From positions 1-27,034 of the forward strand of contig NZ_CALDMP010000066.1 in NCBI RefSeq assembly GCF_937915125.1: DNA of 27,034 nucleotides, read 5' to 3'. Of this stretch, positions 13,637-21,630 are shown one piece after another (the first letter of the stretch is position 1; the number at the start of each line of letters is the position of its first letter). The DNA is from an uncultured Ruminococcus sp. (GTDB lineage: Bacteria > Bacillota > Clostridia > Oscillospirales > Ruminococcaceae). The position numbers and the translations under genes were made by a program. The notes beneath the pieces were generated by a model. That model saw only the letters and a program-made list of their open reading frames with translations, did not search any database and had not been told where the DNA came from.

Positions 13637-15424
13637 ATGAAAAAACATTTGCACAAACTTCTCTCCGCCGGCGTGGCAGCAGCCATGCTGTTTTCCACGC
13701 TGACTGTTTTTCCTGGCACAGTCTCAGCGGAAGGCACCATGAAGGCGGACGATATCACCGAAGGCATGACTATCGGGTGGAATATTGGCAACTCTCTGGA
13801 TGCTAACGGCGGCGGACTTTCCCAGGAGACAAGCTGGGGCAACCCTGTTATTACCCAGGAACTCATCGATGCTGTCAAGGCAAAGGGCTTCAATACCATT
13901 CGTGTGCCCACAACCTGGTATAAGAATGTGACACAAAGCACTGATGCGAGCGGGAACCCGGTTTATACCATCAATCCAGACTGGCTGGCACGTGTCAAGG
14001 AAGTCGTGGACTATGCCTATAATCAGGGCATGTATGTGATTCTGAACCTGCACCACGAGGAGTGGATCAACCGCTCGGACTTCCCCACTGCTTACAATGA
14101 AATGTCCCCTCGTTTGATTCAGATGTGGGAACAGATCGCAGCATATTTCAAGGATTATGACCAGCATCTGATTTTCGAGGGCATGAATGAACCTCGTCAG
14201 ATAGGTGTGCTCTATGAATGGCAGGGCAATGCAGATTGCTATGCAGTGGTAAACAAGCTCAATGCAGATTTTGTGAACACCGTGCGTTCCATTGATTCCC
14301 CTTACAAGGACACCCGTCTGCTGATGATCCCGTCCTATGCGGCTTCGGCATATGCAAGCAGCTACTCCTCTCTGGAGATTCCGGACGATGACTATGTGGC
14401 AGTTTCCCTGCACGCATACACCCCTTATAATTTTGCCATGGGTGACGGTGACCATACTGTTTTCTCTGACAATTATAAGAGCGATCTGGATTCTCTCTTC
14501 TCGGATATCCAGTATTATTTCACCGACAAGGACATTCCCGTTGTACTGGGCGAATTCAGTGCATCCAACTTCGACAATACCAACGCCCGCTGCGACTGGG
14601 CAACCTATTACCTGACCTGGACGAAGAAGCTGGGTATCCCTTGCGTACTCTGGGATAACAACGCCATCACCAACAGTGTCTCTGCTTCTGAGGCGCACGG
14701 CTATCTCAACCGCAGCAACAACACTTGGTATGAGGCATCTGAGCCGGTAGTTGACGCTATGATGGCAGTTATTGATGATAATGGCATAGCCTGGGGCAGT
14801 GAAAAGCATCTTCCTACCTATGAGCATGCAGATTTGAGCACAGGCGATGTGATCTGGGAAGGCGAAAATTCTATTACAGAGGCATCCAGCGCTGTGCCTA
14901 TTACGAAAGATCAGCTGACAAAGGGTGAGATCGCCGTTGTATACACCAGCGGCAGCAAGCCTGTCATTGCCTTCATGGACAGCTCCTGGGGCAACTGGAC
15001 CGAAGTTGGCGCATACAGCATAGACGAGGAAAAAGGCATTGCTTACTACAGTTCTGAGGATATTGCAAAGGCATGGGGCGGCGATATTTCCACCATCGGT
15101 TCCATTTGCGTCAAAACGACCGGCGGCGAATGCACTTATACCAAGATCGTTGCCCTGGGTGAGTCAACGCTCACGACAGGAACAACTCCTATGCAAACAA
15201 CGGAAACGACTACTTCTGTTAGCATTGACTATTGGCTGCTGGGCGATGTTAATGACGATGATACCGTCAATGTTGCCGATATCGTGTACTTCTCAAAGTA
15301 TCTGCTGGGCAATGCAGAATTGACCAAGCGTGGACATGACAACGCCGACCTGAATGGTGACAGCAAGGTCAACGGTATGGATCTGACAATCTTGCGTCAG
15401 TGGATGGTAGAAAGCAACGTGTAA
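13637..15424 (+). CDS. Secreted GH5 cellulase with C-terminal dockerin
   Basis: This 595-residue protein starts with a signal peptide ending near residue 31 (GTVSA). The GH5 catalytic domain (about 40-390) has MTIGWNIGNSLDA at about 44-56, YVILNLHHEEW, the acid/base Glu185 in GMNEPRQ and the nucleophile Glu306 in VVLGEFSA. This pattern is typical of subfamily GH5_4 endoglucanases and xyloglucanases. Residues about 400-510 form a beta-rich module with several Trp, possibly a carbohydrate-binding module. A Thr-rich linker leads to a type-I-like dockerin with two calcium loops, DVNDDDTVNVAD (from 537) and DLNGDSKVNGMD (from 571). The dockerin implies attachment to a cohesin scaffold. Start 13637 is chosen over an in-frame upstream ATG because AGGAGG and the signal peptide fit. 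It is monocistronic, between its own promoter and terminator. Confidence 0.95.
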   Translation: MKKHLHKLLSAGVAAAMLFSTLTVFPGTVSAEGTMKADDITEGMTIGWNIGNSLDANGGGLSQETSWGNPVITQELIDAVKAKGFNTIRVPTTWYKNVTQSTDASGNPVYTINPDWLARVKEVVDYAYNQGMYVILNLHHEEWINRSDFPTAYNEMSPRLIQMWEQIAAYFKDYDQHLIFEGMNEPRQIGVLYEWQGNADCYAVVNKLNADFVNTVRSIDSPYKDTRLLMIPSYAASAYASSYSSLEIPDDDYVAVSLHAYTPYNFAMGDGDHTVFSDNYKSDLDSLFSDIQYYFTDKDIPVVLGEFSASNFDNTNARCDWATYYLTWTKKLGIPCVLWDNNAITNSVSASEAHGYLNRSNNTWYEASEPVVDAMMAVIDDNGIAWGSEKHLPTYEHADLSTGDVIWEGENSITEASSAVPITKDQLTKGEIAVVYTSGSKPVIAFMDSSWGNWTEVGAYSIDEEKGIAYYSSEDIAKAWGGDISTIGSICVKTTGGECTYTKIVALGESTLTTGTTPMQTTETTTSVSIDYWLLGDVNDDDTVNVADIVYFSKYLLGNAELTKRGHDNADLNGDSKVNGMDLTILRQWMVESNV

Positions 15425-15446
15425 ACCCATCATCCTTTATAAAAGC

Positions 15447-15484
15447 AAAAGCGTCTGACTGGATTTTCCGGTGAGACGCTTTTT
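15447..15484 (+). terminator. Intrinsic terminator of the GH5 gene
   Basis: aaaagcgtct (15447-15456) pairs perfectly with agacgctttt (15474-15483), followed by T. It is 23 bases after the stop. Confidence 0.85.
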
Positions 15485-15487
15485 CAT

Positions 15488-15516
15488 TTGACAGAAATGA
15501 CATCCTATGCTATACT
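15488..15516 (+). promoter_or_regulatory. Sigma-A promoter of the FliB-family gene
   Basis: TTGACA (15488-15493) and TATACT (15511-15516) are spaced by 17 bases. The predicted transcript start, about 15523, leaves a leader of about 17 bases, supporting the ATG at 15540 as the start. Confidence 0.8.
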
Positions 15517-15539
15517 GAAAATGAATGGAAGTGATACTT

Positions 15540-16598
15540 ATGAGACAAGTGATGCCGCCGACATATCGAACATTCCGCTGCATTGCCGGAGCCTGTCCGG
15601 ACAGCTGCTGCAAAGACTGGGAGATCGTGCTGGATGAGGAAACCGAAACATTTTATCGTACCATTCCCGGTGCACTGGGCGAACGTCTCCGTAAAGCTAT
15701 GGTTCTTGACGAGGATGGCGATACCATATTTCAAGAAAAAGACAGCCGCTGCCCTTTCTGGAATGCACAGCATCTCTGCGATATTCAGACACAGCTTGGC
15801 GAAGCTGCATTGTGCGAGACATGCCGCCAGTTCCCACGACTGGTTCAGGATTACGGGGATTTTGCGGAATATGACCTTTCCATTGCCTGTCCGGAAGCGG
15901 CACGGATGCTGTTGACTATGCCTCTGGATGCATGGACGCTGACAGAGGAACCGCATCCGGAACTGCCTGGAGATGAGCCGGAATATGACCCGGTACGGAT
16001 GGCACAATTGCAGCGCCAACGCTGGCAGCTGTTCAAAAAGCTCAGGGATACATCTCGTCCGGCACTGGTTCAGATGGCAGAATGCCTTTCCATGCAGCTG
16101 GAGTGGGAACAGATCGCCCATCCACAAATGCAGGAGGATGTCATTTGTTCGGAAAGTGTTTGTCTGGAATTCCTGCGTTCCTGTGAGATTCTGACCCAGG
16201 ACTGGCAGCATATGCTGGAACAAGCTGCGCTTACACCGAAATACACTTTGGAAACGGACGAAGCATTTGACAGGGAAATACGTCTCTTTGCCATGGATGT
16301 ACTGTATCGGCACTATCTGCGCACGGTATTTGCGGAAAATTCTCTGTTTTCGGTACAGCTTGCAGCGTTTTTCGTCTGCGCTGTCTGCACTATGATCCAT
16401 CGGATGAATATCCGCACACAGCCGGAACGCTTGCGTATCTGGCAGCTGTTTGTCAAAGAGGTGGAATATGACGGAGACAATATGAAACGGCTGGAACAAT
16501 TGCTGGAAACAGACCAGATTTTTTCACCAGCTGCCCTTTGCGCCCGGTTGCATACAGATAATATGGTTTTTTCTAAAAAAATTGAAAAAAGGTATTGA
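15540..16598 (+). CDS. FliB-family Cys-cluster protein (flagellin lysine-N-methylase-like)
   Basis: The product has about 352 residues. Its N-terminal part carries the Cys pattern of this family: FRCIAGACPDSCCKDWEI, then CPFWN, LCDIQ and CETCRQFPR, likely a metal or Fe-S site. The family prototype, FliB, methylates lysines of flagellin, but many members occur in species without methylated flagellins. No flagellar gene is in this window, so the substrate here is unknown. Start 15540 is chosen because GGAAGTG precedes it and the upstream promoter would make the in-frame ATG at 15525 nearly leaderless. The TGA stop lies inside the -35 box of the rpmE promoter. A YkgJ-like cysteine-cluster protein is a more cautious description. 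Confidence 0.78.
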   Translation: MRQVMPPTYRTFRCIAGACPDSCCKDWEIVLDEETETFYRTIPGALGERLRKAMVLDEDGDTIFQEKDSRCPFWNAQHLCDIQTQLGEAALCETCRQFPRLVQDYGDFAEYDLSIACPEAARMLLTMPLDAWTLTEEPHPELPGDEPEYDPVRMAQLQRQRWQLFKKLRDTSRPALVQMAECLSMQLEWEQIAHPQMQEDVICSESVCLEFLRSCEILTQDWQHMLEQAALTPKYTLETDEAFDREIRLFAMDVLYRHYLRTVFAENSLFSVQLAAFFVCAVCTMIHRMNIRTQPERLRIWQLFVKEVEYDGDNMKRLEQLLETDQIFSPAALCARLHTDNMVFSKKIEKRY

Positions 16599-16623
16599 CA
16601 AGCCCCGAAGAGTGTGATATAAT
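16595..16623 (+). promoter_or_regulatory. Sigma-A promoter of rpmE (perfect consensus)
   Basis: TTGACA (16595-16600) and TATAAT (16618-16623) are spaced by 17 bases. The -35 hexamer overlaps the stop codon of the preceding gene. Confidence 0.87.
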
Positions 16624-16629
16624 TAAAAA

Positions 16630-16737
16630 CTGTAGCGGCTCTGTCGCAAAATAATTGGAATTCTCAGGACTACTGTCGGCGCAATGGCCGATGGGCTGCT
16701 GTAGATAAAATACAACAGATGCAGGAGGTGAAACCCC
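16630..16737 (+). promoter_or_regulatory. Structured 5' leader of rpmE
   Basis: The leader of about 108 bases contains tcggc (16676-16680) pairing with gccga (16687-16691), enclosed by ctac (16671-16674) with gtag (16701-16704). Leaders that bind the ribosomal protein are known for several Firmicute L-protein genes, including L31, so autoregulation is plausible. I cannot match it to a defined family by eye. Confidence 0.35.
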
Positions 16738-16938
16738 ATGAGAGAAGGCATTCATCCGACATTTGAAAAGACTACCATCACATGCCACTGCGGCAATGTT
16801 ATGGAGACAATGTCCACAAAGAAGGATATCAAGGTTGAAATCTGCGCAAAGTGCCACCCGTTCTTCACTGGTAAGCAGAAGCTGGTAGATACTGGCGGAC
16901 GTGTAGATCGTTTCAAGAAGCGTTTCAATCTGGACTAA
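16738..16938 (+). CDS. rpmE: 50S ribosomal protein L31, zinc-binding form
   Basis: This 66-residue protein begins MREGIHPTF and contains ITCHCGNV and ICAKCHPFFTGKQK, so it has the four cysteines (16, 18, 36, 39) of the zinc-binding C+ type of L31. L31 bridges the large and small subunits of the ribosome, and C+ forms can serve as a cellular zinc store. GCAGGAGGTG precedes the ATG. It has its own consensus promoter, a long leader and a strong terminator just downstream. Confidence 0.97.
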   Translation: MREGIHPTFEKTTITCHCGNVMETMSTKKDIKVEICAKCHPFFTGKQKLVDTGGRVDRFKKRFNLD

Positions 16939-16959
16939 TTTCCGGAACAATTACAATGG

Positions 16960-16992
16960 AAAGGGACGGTATATTCTTTACCGTCCTTTTTT
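16960..16992 (+). terminator. Intrinsic terminator after rpmE
   Basis: aaagggacggta (16960-16971) pairs with taccgtcctttt (16979-16990), with one G-U wobble, and a T-run follows. It ends only 21 bases before the next start codon. Confidence 0.88.
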
Positions 16993-17013
16993 GTCTACCT
17001 GGAGGTTGATGAA

Positions 17014-17709
17014 ATGACAGATTACCGCACTGTTGCCGCACCCGTGACGGCATCCTTTGTGGAGAAAAAGTCGGAATTTATGGCATATCTGGCACCGGTA
17101 CATACCCAGGAAGAGGCTGCCCAGGTCATTGAAAACGTGCGGCGAGAGCATCGGAGAGCCAGGCACAATGTCTATGCCTATTTGCTCCGTGAGGGCAATG
17201 CCTCCCGCTATTCAGACGACGGCGAACCTCAGGGTACAGCAGGAATGCCCATTCTGGATGTGCTGCAAAAGAACGGGCTGACAGACATCTGCTGCGTGGT
17301 GACACGATATTTCGGCGGTGTGCTGCTGGGTGCCAACGGACTTGTCCGTGCTTATTCCCACAGCGCAGCCCTTGCAGTGGAACAGGCGCAGATACAAATC
17401 ATGCTCCCCTGCTATCCGGTCACTATCCAGTCGGACTATTCCCTTTACGGCAAAATTGTCTACAACCTGCCCCAGACTGACTTGGTACAGCTGGACACGG
17501 TGTTCGAGGATCAGGTGCAGCTGAAACTACTGGTGCGGGATACTCTCTGGGAATCTTTGCAAAAGGAACTCATCGACTTGACCGGAAATCAGATCACCAT
17601 GGATGTGGGCAAATTGCAGTATGCAGATTTTTCCAAAAGCAACAAAAAAATAAGTACAAAAAATGCTGTAAAAAAAGAGGACTTTTTGACATTCAAGGCG
17701 TATTTATAG
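17014..17709 (+). CDS. yigZ: YigZ/IMPACT family protein
   Basis: The 231-residue protein has the N-terminal IMPACT domain with KKSEFMAYLAPV, RARHNVYAYLL, YSDDGEPQGTAGMPIL and TRYFGGVLLGANGLVRAYS, which together define this family, and the usual C-terminal ferredoxin-like domain. The biochemical role of bacterial members is not settled; links to translation control and proteolysis have been proposed. GGAGGTTG precedes the ATG. It begins 21 bases after the rpmE terminator with no promoter visible between, and is followed by dgt after 27 bases. Confidence 0.92.
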   Translation: MTDYRTVAAPVTASFVEKKSEFMAYLAPVHTQEEAAQVIENVRREHRRARHNVYAYLLREGNASRYSDDGEPQGTAGMPILDVLQKNGLTDICCVVTRYFGGVLLGANGLVRAYSHSAALAVEQAQIQIMLPCYPVTIQSDYSLYGKIVYNLPQTDLVQLDTVFEDQVQLKLLVRDTLWESLQKELIDLTGNQITMDVGKLQYADFSKSNKKISTKNAVKKEDFLTFKAYL

Positions 17710-17736
17710 GCAGTGAAATGTAAAGGAGGGATTCTC

Positions 17737-18726
17737 ATGACCATTCGAGAACAGCTGGAACAGCAGGAATTACAGTTTCTGTCGCCGGATGCCTGCCCGA
17801 ACCTGGGACATGCCCGGAGAATGCGGCCGGAAGAGCCATGTTCCTACCGAACGGAATTCCAACGGGATCGAGACCGGATTCTGCATTGTAATTCCTTCCG
17901 GCGGCTGAAACGAAAGACACAGGTATTTCTCTCCCCTGCTGGTGATCACTACCGTACCCGGCTGACCCATACGCTGGAGGTATCCCAGATTGCACGGACC
18001 ATATCCCGTGCTATGGGACTGAATGAGGATCTGACGGAGGCCATTGCCCTGGGACATGATCTGGGACATTCTCCTTTTGGACACAGCGGCGAGTCCATCC
18101 TCAACAGTATTTGCCCCCACGGCTACCGTCACTATGAGCAGAGCCTGCGTGTGGTGGATATTATCGAAAAAAATGGTGCAGGGCTGAATCTGACTGATGA
18201 GGTACGCAACGGCATTCTCTGCCACACAAACCGCATCGCCGATACAAAAGAAGGGAATGTGGTGCGCGTTGCCGACCGGATCGCCTATATGAACCATGAC
18301 ATTGAGGATGCCATCCGCGCCGGGATTCTGCGGAAAGAGGACTTGCCCTTGGATGTGGTAGAAGCGTTGGGAGATACCAAGACAAAGCGGATCACCAAGC
18401 TGGTGGGGGCTGTTGTGGAACACGGCACGGAACAGATCGGCATGGCACCGGAGATCCAAGCCGTGCACGACAAGCTTCACGCATTTCTCTTTGAAAAAGT
18501 ATACTACAATCCCATTGCCAAGCAGGAGGAAAACAAGGCGAAACTGCTCATTGAGACATTGTATACCTATTTTATTTCCCATGCATCGTTATTGCCGGCG
18601 GAGTATCTCGCCATTGCGGAAAAAGAGGATATTCACCGTGCAGTCTGTGATTATATCTCCGGCATGAGCGACGGCTATGCTGTGGATCTGTACAAGGATC
18701 TGTTTATTCCGAAGAGCTGGGAGTAA
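17737..18726 (+). CDS. dgt: dGTPase-like HD-domain deoxynucleoside triphosphate triphosphohydrolase
   Basis: The product, about 329 residues, has the dGTPase signatures FRRLKRKTQVF, HYRTRLTHTLEVSQIAR and ALGHDLGHSPFGHSGE. The HD metal-site residues include His78, His107 and Asp108, and a later histidine-aspartate stretch ends RVADRIAYMNHDIEDA. The enzyme cuts dNTPs to nucleoside and triphosphate, which tunes nucleotide pools. Start 17737 is selected because AAGGAGGG lies just upstream; an in-frame ATG at 17713 has no such site. It is followed by dnaG, an order (dgt-dnaG-rpoD) common in Clostridia and Bacilli. Confidence 0.94.
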   Translation: MTIREQLEQQELQFLSPDACPNLGHARRMRPEEPCSYRTEFQRDRDRILHCNSFRRLKRKTQVFLSPAGDHYRTRLTHTLEVSQIARTISRAMGLNEDLTEAIALGHDLGHSPFGHSGESILNSICPHGYRHYEQSLRVVDIIEKNGAGLNLTDEVRNGILCHTNRIADTKEGNVVRVADRIAYMNHDIEDAIRAGILRKEDLPLDVVEALGDTKTKRITKLVGAVVEHGTEQIGMAPEIQAVHDKLHAFLFEKVYYNPIAKQEENKAKLLIETLYTYFISHASLLPAEYLAIAEKEDIHRAVCDYISGMSDGYAVDLYKDLFIPKSWE

Positions 18727-18756
18727 ACGCACAATTTGCGAAAGGGCGGTGATTCC

Positions 18757-20493
18757 ATGACTTATAGTGACGACTTTTTAGAACAGATCCGGGCTGCCTG
18801 TCCCATGGAGACCATTGCCGGAAATTATGTGAATCTCATCCGCCGGGGCAGACATTATGTTTGCAACTGCCCCTTTCACTCGGAAAAATCTCCGTCCTGC
18901 ACGATCTTTCCAGACACCCAGAGCTTTTACTGCTTCGGCTGTGGTGCAGGCGGCGATGTTATCACCTGGGTGCGGCGCATGGAAAATCTGGAGTTCACAG
19001 ATGCTGTAAAGCAGCTGGCGGAAAAAAGCGGACTCCAGGTTCCAAACGACCGGGAAGCCGACCGTCGTGTCCAGCTGCGCACCAGAATCTTTGCCATCAA
19101 CCGGGAAACCGCCAATTTTTATTTCCGAAATCTCACTGCCGGAAATGACAAACGGGGGCTGCAATATCTGGTCTCCCGTCAGCTGAAGCCGGAAACCATC
19201 CGGAAATACGGTCTGGGCTATGCGCCGGATGCGTGGAATGTGCTGACAGACCACCTGCTGCGAAAAGGCTTCACAGAGGAAGAACTCCTGGCGGCAAATG
19301 TGGCGCATCGTTCCAGCAAGGGCAATTTGTACGATGCGTTCCGCTGTCGTGTTATGTTCCCTATCGTGGACACGAGAGGTGCTGTTATCGGCTTCGGCGG
19401 CAGAGTCATGGATGACAGCCAGCCCAAGTATCTGAACACCGCCAAGACCCCTGTCTTTGACAAGGGACGCAATCTGTTCTCCCTGAATTTTGCCAAGGAC
19501 AGCAACTCCACCCATATGATCCTTGCCGAGGGATATATGGATGTCATTGCCATTAACCAGGCTGGATTCTCCAATGTGGTGGCGACTCTGGGTACTGCTA
19601 TTACGCCGGAACAGGCACGAAAGCTCACCCAGTATGCCAAGGAAATGATCATTGCCTATGACAGTGACGGTGCTGGACAGCAGGCAACGCAAAAGGCGAT
19701 CAACCGATTCAGCGAAGTGGGAATGCCCACACGGATCCTGCACATGACCGGTGCAAAAGACCCGGACGAGTTTATCAAAAAATTTGGTTCGGAGCGATTC
19801 CGGTTACTGCTGGAACAGGCTGGCGATGCCATCAATTTCCGGCTGGATCGCTGCGAAGAGGGATTGGACCCCAATACAGAAGCCGGAAAGGTACAGCTGC
19901 TGAAACGTGTGGTATCTGTACTGACGGAGATCCAGAATCCTCTGGAACGGGAGGTCTATCTCTCCCGAACGGCAAACAAATGGGAGATTTCCAAAGATGT
20001 GCTGGAGCAACAGGTGGAACGCCAGCTGCGCAGCAAAAAACGCCTTGAAAAGACAAAGGAATGGAAAGGCATTATGGAACACACGGTGCGTCCGGAACCG
20101 CAGCAGCCGCAGTCTGGTACCCATCTCCGGGAAAGCCGTGCGGAAGAACGGATCCTCTGTTATCTTCTGGTGAATCCGACAGATGCGGTGTGGATCGCAG
20201 ACACACTGACGGCGGAACAATTTGTCACCCCTTTATACCGCCAGGTCTTTGCGGCTTTTCAGGAATGCTGCAAAAGTGGAACTGCATTCTCACTTTCTTA
20301 CCTGGGAAACGTATTATCTGACGATGAAATGGGTAAAATAAGCGGGATTCCTGCACGGCATCGCGAAATTCCTGTCACGCGGGAGGAAGTAAAGGACTGT
20401 ATTCGTATTTTACAGGAAGGGCAGCATACAGATGTGGAAACAGACGACGATCTACTTTCTCTGATTCAGAAAAAGCAGCATCCGAATGTCTGA
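18757..20493 (+). CDS. dnaG: DNA primase DnaG
   Basis: This 578-residue primase has the CHC2 zinc ribbon (Cys38, His41, Cys59, Cys62), the RNA-polymerase domain core (GRVMDDSQPKYLNTAKTPVF), the Toprim motif LAEGYMDVIAINQAGFSNVV with the metal-binding AYDSDGAGQQA, and a C-terminal helical domain for helicase binding. It makes RNA primers at the replication fork. The start is taken as ATG 18757 after a GGGCGGTG site, although an in-frame TTG lies at 18736. It lies 30 bases after dgt and 57 bases before rpoD, so the three are probably co-transcribed. Confidence 0.97.
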   Translation: MTYSDDFLEQIRAACPMETIAGNYVNLIRRGRHYVCNCPFHSEKSPSCTIFPDTQSFYCFGCGAGGDVITWVRRMENLEFTDAVKQLAEKSGLQVPNDREADRRVQLRTRIFAINRETANFYFRNLTAGNDKRGLQYLVSRQLKPETIRKYGLGYAPDAWNVLTDHLLRKGFTEEELLAANVAHRSSKGNLYDAFRCRVMFPIVDTRGAVIGFGGRVMDDSQPKYLNTAKTPVFDKGRNLFSLNFAKDSNSTHMILAEGYMDVIAINQAGFSNVVATLGTAITPEQARKLTQYAKEMIIAYDSDGAGQQATQKAINRFSEVGMPTRILHMTGAKDPDEFIKKFGSERFRLLLEQAGDAINFRLDRCEEGLDPNTEAGKVQLLKRVVSVLTEIQNPLEREVYLSRTANKWEISKDVLEQQVERQLRSKKRLEKTKEWKGIMEHTVRPEPQQPQSGTHLRESRAEERILCYLLVNPTDAVWIADTLTAEQFVTPLYRQVFAAFQECCKSGTAFSLSYLGNVLSDDEMGKISGIPARHREIPVTREEVKDCIRILQEGQHTDVETDDDLLSLIQKKQHPNV

Positions 20494-20550
20494 TTACTTA
20501 TATAAAAAACGGTTCTCCGCTGAGAATTCGGATAGAAAGGAAAATATGCC

Positions 20551-21630
20551 ATGGAACAGAAAAAAATGACCATTGACGCTTTGATGGAACAGGGCAAGGC
20601 CAACGGAAAGCTCACCACAAAGGAGATCACCGATGTTCTGGACGAGCTGGATTTCGACACCGACCAGCTGGCGTCCATCATCAACAGCTGCGAACAGCTG
20701 AACATTGAGATCATTGACGACACCGCCATTGATGAATCTATCGGCGGCAGCGATGCAGACCTGGTAGATGATCTGGAAATGACGCTCTCTACTGAGGGAA
20801 TTGCCATCGACGACCCAGTAAAAATTTATCTGAAAGAGATCGGCCGCGTGCCTCTGCTTTCTCCGGACGAAGAGACTGAACTGGCAAAGCGCATGATGGA
20901 GGGCGACAGCTATGCCAAAAAGCGTCTGTCTGAGGCAAACCTCCGTCTGGTTGTCAGCATTGCAAAAAAATATGTGGGCAGAGGAATGCAGTTCCTGGAT
21001 CTGATTCAGGAGGGTAACCTGGGACTTCTGAAAGCTGTAGAGAAATTCGACTACACCAAGGGCTTCAAATTCTCCACCTATGCCACATGGTGGATTCGTC
21101 AGGCAATCACCCGTGCCATTGCCGATCAGGCAAGAACCATCCGTATTCCGGTGCACATGGTGGAGACTATCACCAAGGTTAAGAAAGTTTCCAGCCAGCT
21201 CCTCCACGAGACAGGTCATGATCCGTCTGCGGAAGAAATTGCAGAAAGACTGGAAATGCCGGCGGAGCGTGTCCGTGAGATCATGCGCATTGCACAGGAT
21301 CCCGTTTCTCTGGAAACACCCATCGGCGAAGAGGAGGACAGCCACCTGGGCGACTTTATCCCCGACGACGATGCACCGGCTCCGGCAGATGCAGCTTCTC
21401 TCATGCTTTTGAAAGAACAGCTCAACGAAGTACTGGCAACGCTGACCGACCGTGAGGCAAAGGTACTCCGTCTGCGTTTCGGACTGGAGGACGGTCGTTC
21501 CCGGACACTGGAAGAAGTAGGCAAGGAATTCGATGTCACTCGTGAACGTATCCGTCAGATCGAAGCAAAAGCACTGCGCAAGCTGCGCCATCCCAGCCGC
21601 AGTAAAAAAGTCAAGGATTTTCTGGACTAA
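20551..21630 (+). CDS. rpoD: RNA polymerase primary sigma factor
   Basis: The 359-residue protein has a short region 1.1, then DPVKIYLKEIGRVPLLSPDE (region 1.2), LRLVVSIAKKYVGRGMQFLD (2.1-2.2), FKFSTYATWWIRQAITRAIA (2.3-2.4), region 3 (PVHMVETITKV) and region 4.2 (EEVGKEFDVTRERIRQIEAK). This is the housekeeping sigma-A set, matching the TTGACA/TATAAT promoters in the window. AAAGGAAAA precedes the ATG. Its stop overlaps the stop of yqfD on the other strand (21627-21630), and no terminator is visible between them. Confidence 0.98.
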   Translation: MEQKKMTIDALMEQGKANGKLTTKEITDVLDELDFDTDQLASIINSCEQLNIEIIDDTAIDESIGGSDADLVDDLEMTLSTEGIAIDDPVKIYLKEIGRVPLLSPDEETELAKRMMEGDSYAKKRLSEANLRLVVSIAKKYVGRGMQFLDLIQEGNLGLLKAVEKFDYTKGFKFSTYATWWIRQAITRAIADQARTIRIPVHMVETITKVKKVSSQLLHETGHDPSAEEIAERLEMPAERVREIMRIAQDPVSLETPIGEEEDSHLGDFIPDDDAPAPADAASLMLLKEQLNEVLATLTDREAKVLRLRFGLEDGRSRTLEEVGKEFDVTRERIRQIEAKALRKLRHPSRSKKVKDFLD

